Assembly: GCA_003640385.1 (NCBI GenBank)
Contig: RCAB01000668.1
Span: forward strand, 1 to 22,279
Source: Setaria digitata
Lineage: Eukaryota; Nematoda; Chromadorea; Rhabditida; Setariidae
Reading direction: 5' to 3'
Length of the DNA stretch: 22,279 nucleotides
Positions 22,271-22,279 of the stretch are shown piece by piece. Both the position numbers and the translations under genes were made by a program. The notes below the pieces were generated by a model. The model saw only the letters and a list, made by a program, of their open reading frames with translations. It had not been told where the DNA came from and did no database searches. Every line of letters starts with the position of its first letter. Within the stretch, counting starts at the first letter, position 1.

Positions 22271-22279
22271 CATTATTAT
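22160..22279. repeat. ATT/TAA trinucleotide microsatellite, cut by the window end
   Basis: From about 22160 the sequence is almost entirely TTA/ATT triplets with a few interruptions (GTT, TTTTCG), becoming purer towards the last base. The array continues beyond the window, so its full length is unknown. Confidence 0.85.

Larger units (their letters stand above)
19788..22279. other. AT-rich intergenic region downstream of collagen B
   Basis: No supportable gene is present. Open frames at 21306-21488 and 21611-21850 are low-complexity; the second is mostly Lys encoded by A-tracts. The stretch contains a diverged tandem duplication (20914-21340), a repeated TTTATTTAATATAA word near 20289 and 20340, a 27-T run (22004-22030) and a terminal ATT/TAA microsatellite. 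Confidence 0.55.

Noticed and set aside
1..22279. tRNA genes, 5S/SL1 RNA clusters, CRISPR arrays, transposase or reverse transcriptase genes, integrated bacterial or viral sequence
   Set aside because: No B-box-like GGTTCGA cloverleaf, no SL1 leader sequence, no spaced perfect repeats and no recognisable catalytic motifs were seen on either strand.

Overview
This is a eukaryotic, nematode window. It is strongly AT-rich, full of long A and T homopolymers, and carries two complete multi-exon cuticle collagen genes with nematode-type splice sites and AG|ATG-proximal acceptors of the kind used for spliced-leader trans-splicing. The very high AT content and sparse genes resemble filarial (spirurid, clade III) genomes; that placement is inference. 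No bacterial operons, transposase or reverse transcriptase genes, tRNAs or CRISPR arrays were seen.

Layout: 1-1869 is low-complexity intergenic DNA. 1870-2314 (+) is a small two-exon gene for a predicted secreted protein of 94 residues that I do not recognise. 2315-5829 is intergenic. 5830-7744 (-) is cuticle collagen A: six exons, 327 residues, and a long basic C-terminal tail. 7745-18063 is a 10.3-kb region between two head-to-head collagen genes. It contains a 0.65-kb purine-to-pyrimidine switch (8320-8966), an 18-copy degenerate 28-29 bp minisatellite (13038-13530), a decayed 3' part of a nuclear small-subunit rRNA gene (13536-14069) that begins where the minisatellite stops, an adjoining hairpin in ITS1-like DNA, and a compact structured island (17125-17290). 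18064-19670 (+) is cuticle collagen B: four exons, 301 residues. 19671-22279 is intergenic, with a roughly 215-bp diverged tandem duplication, a 27-T run and an ATT/TAA microsatellite that runs off the window.

The two collagens belong to different cuticle collagen subtypes. Both have an N-terminal membrane anchor, a cuticle-collagen N-terminal domain, a basic processing site, cysteines flanking interrupted Gly-X-Y helices, and a C-terminal cysteine pair. They would be made in the hypodermis and assembled into the cuticle at moults. The window holds no obvious new enzymatic system. The least explained items are the minisatellite/rRNA composite, the small secreted gene and the 17.2-kb island.
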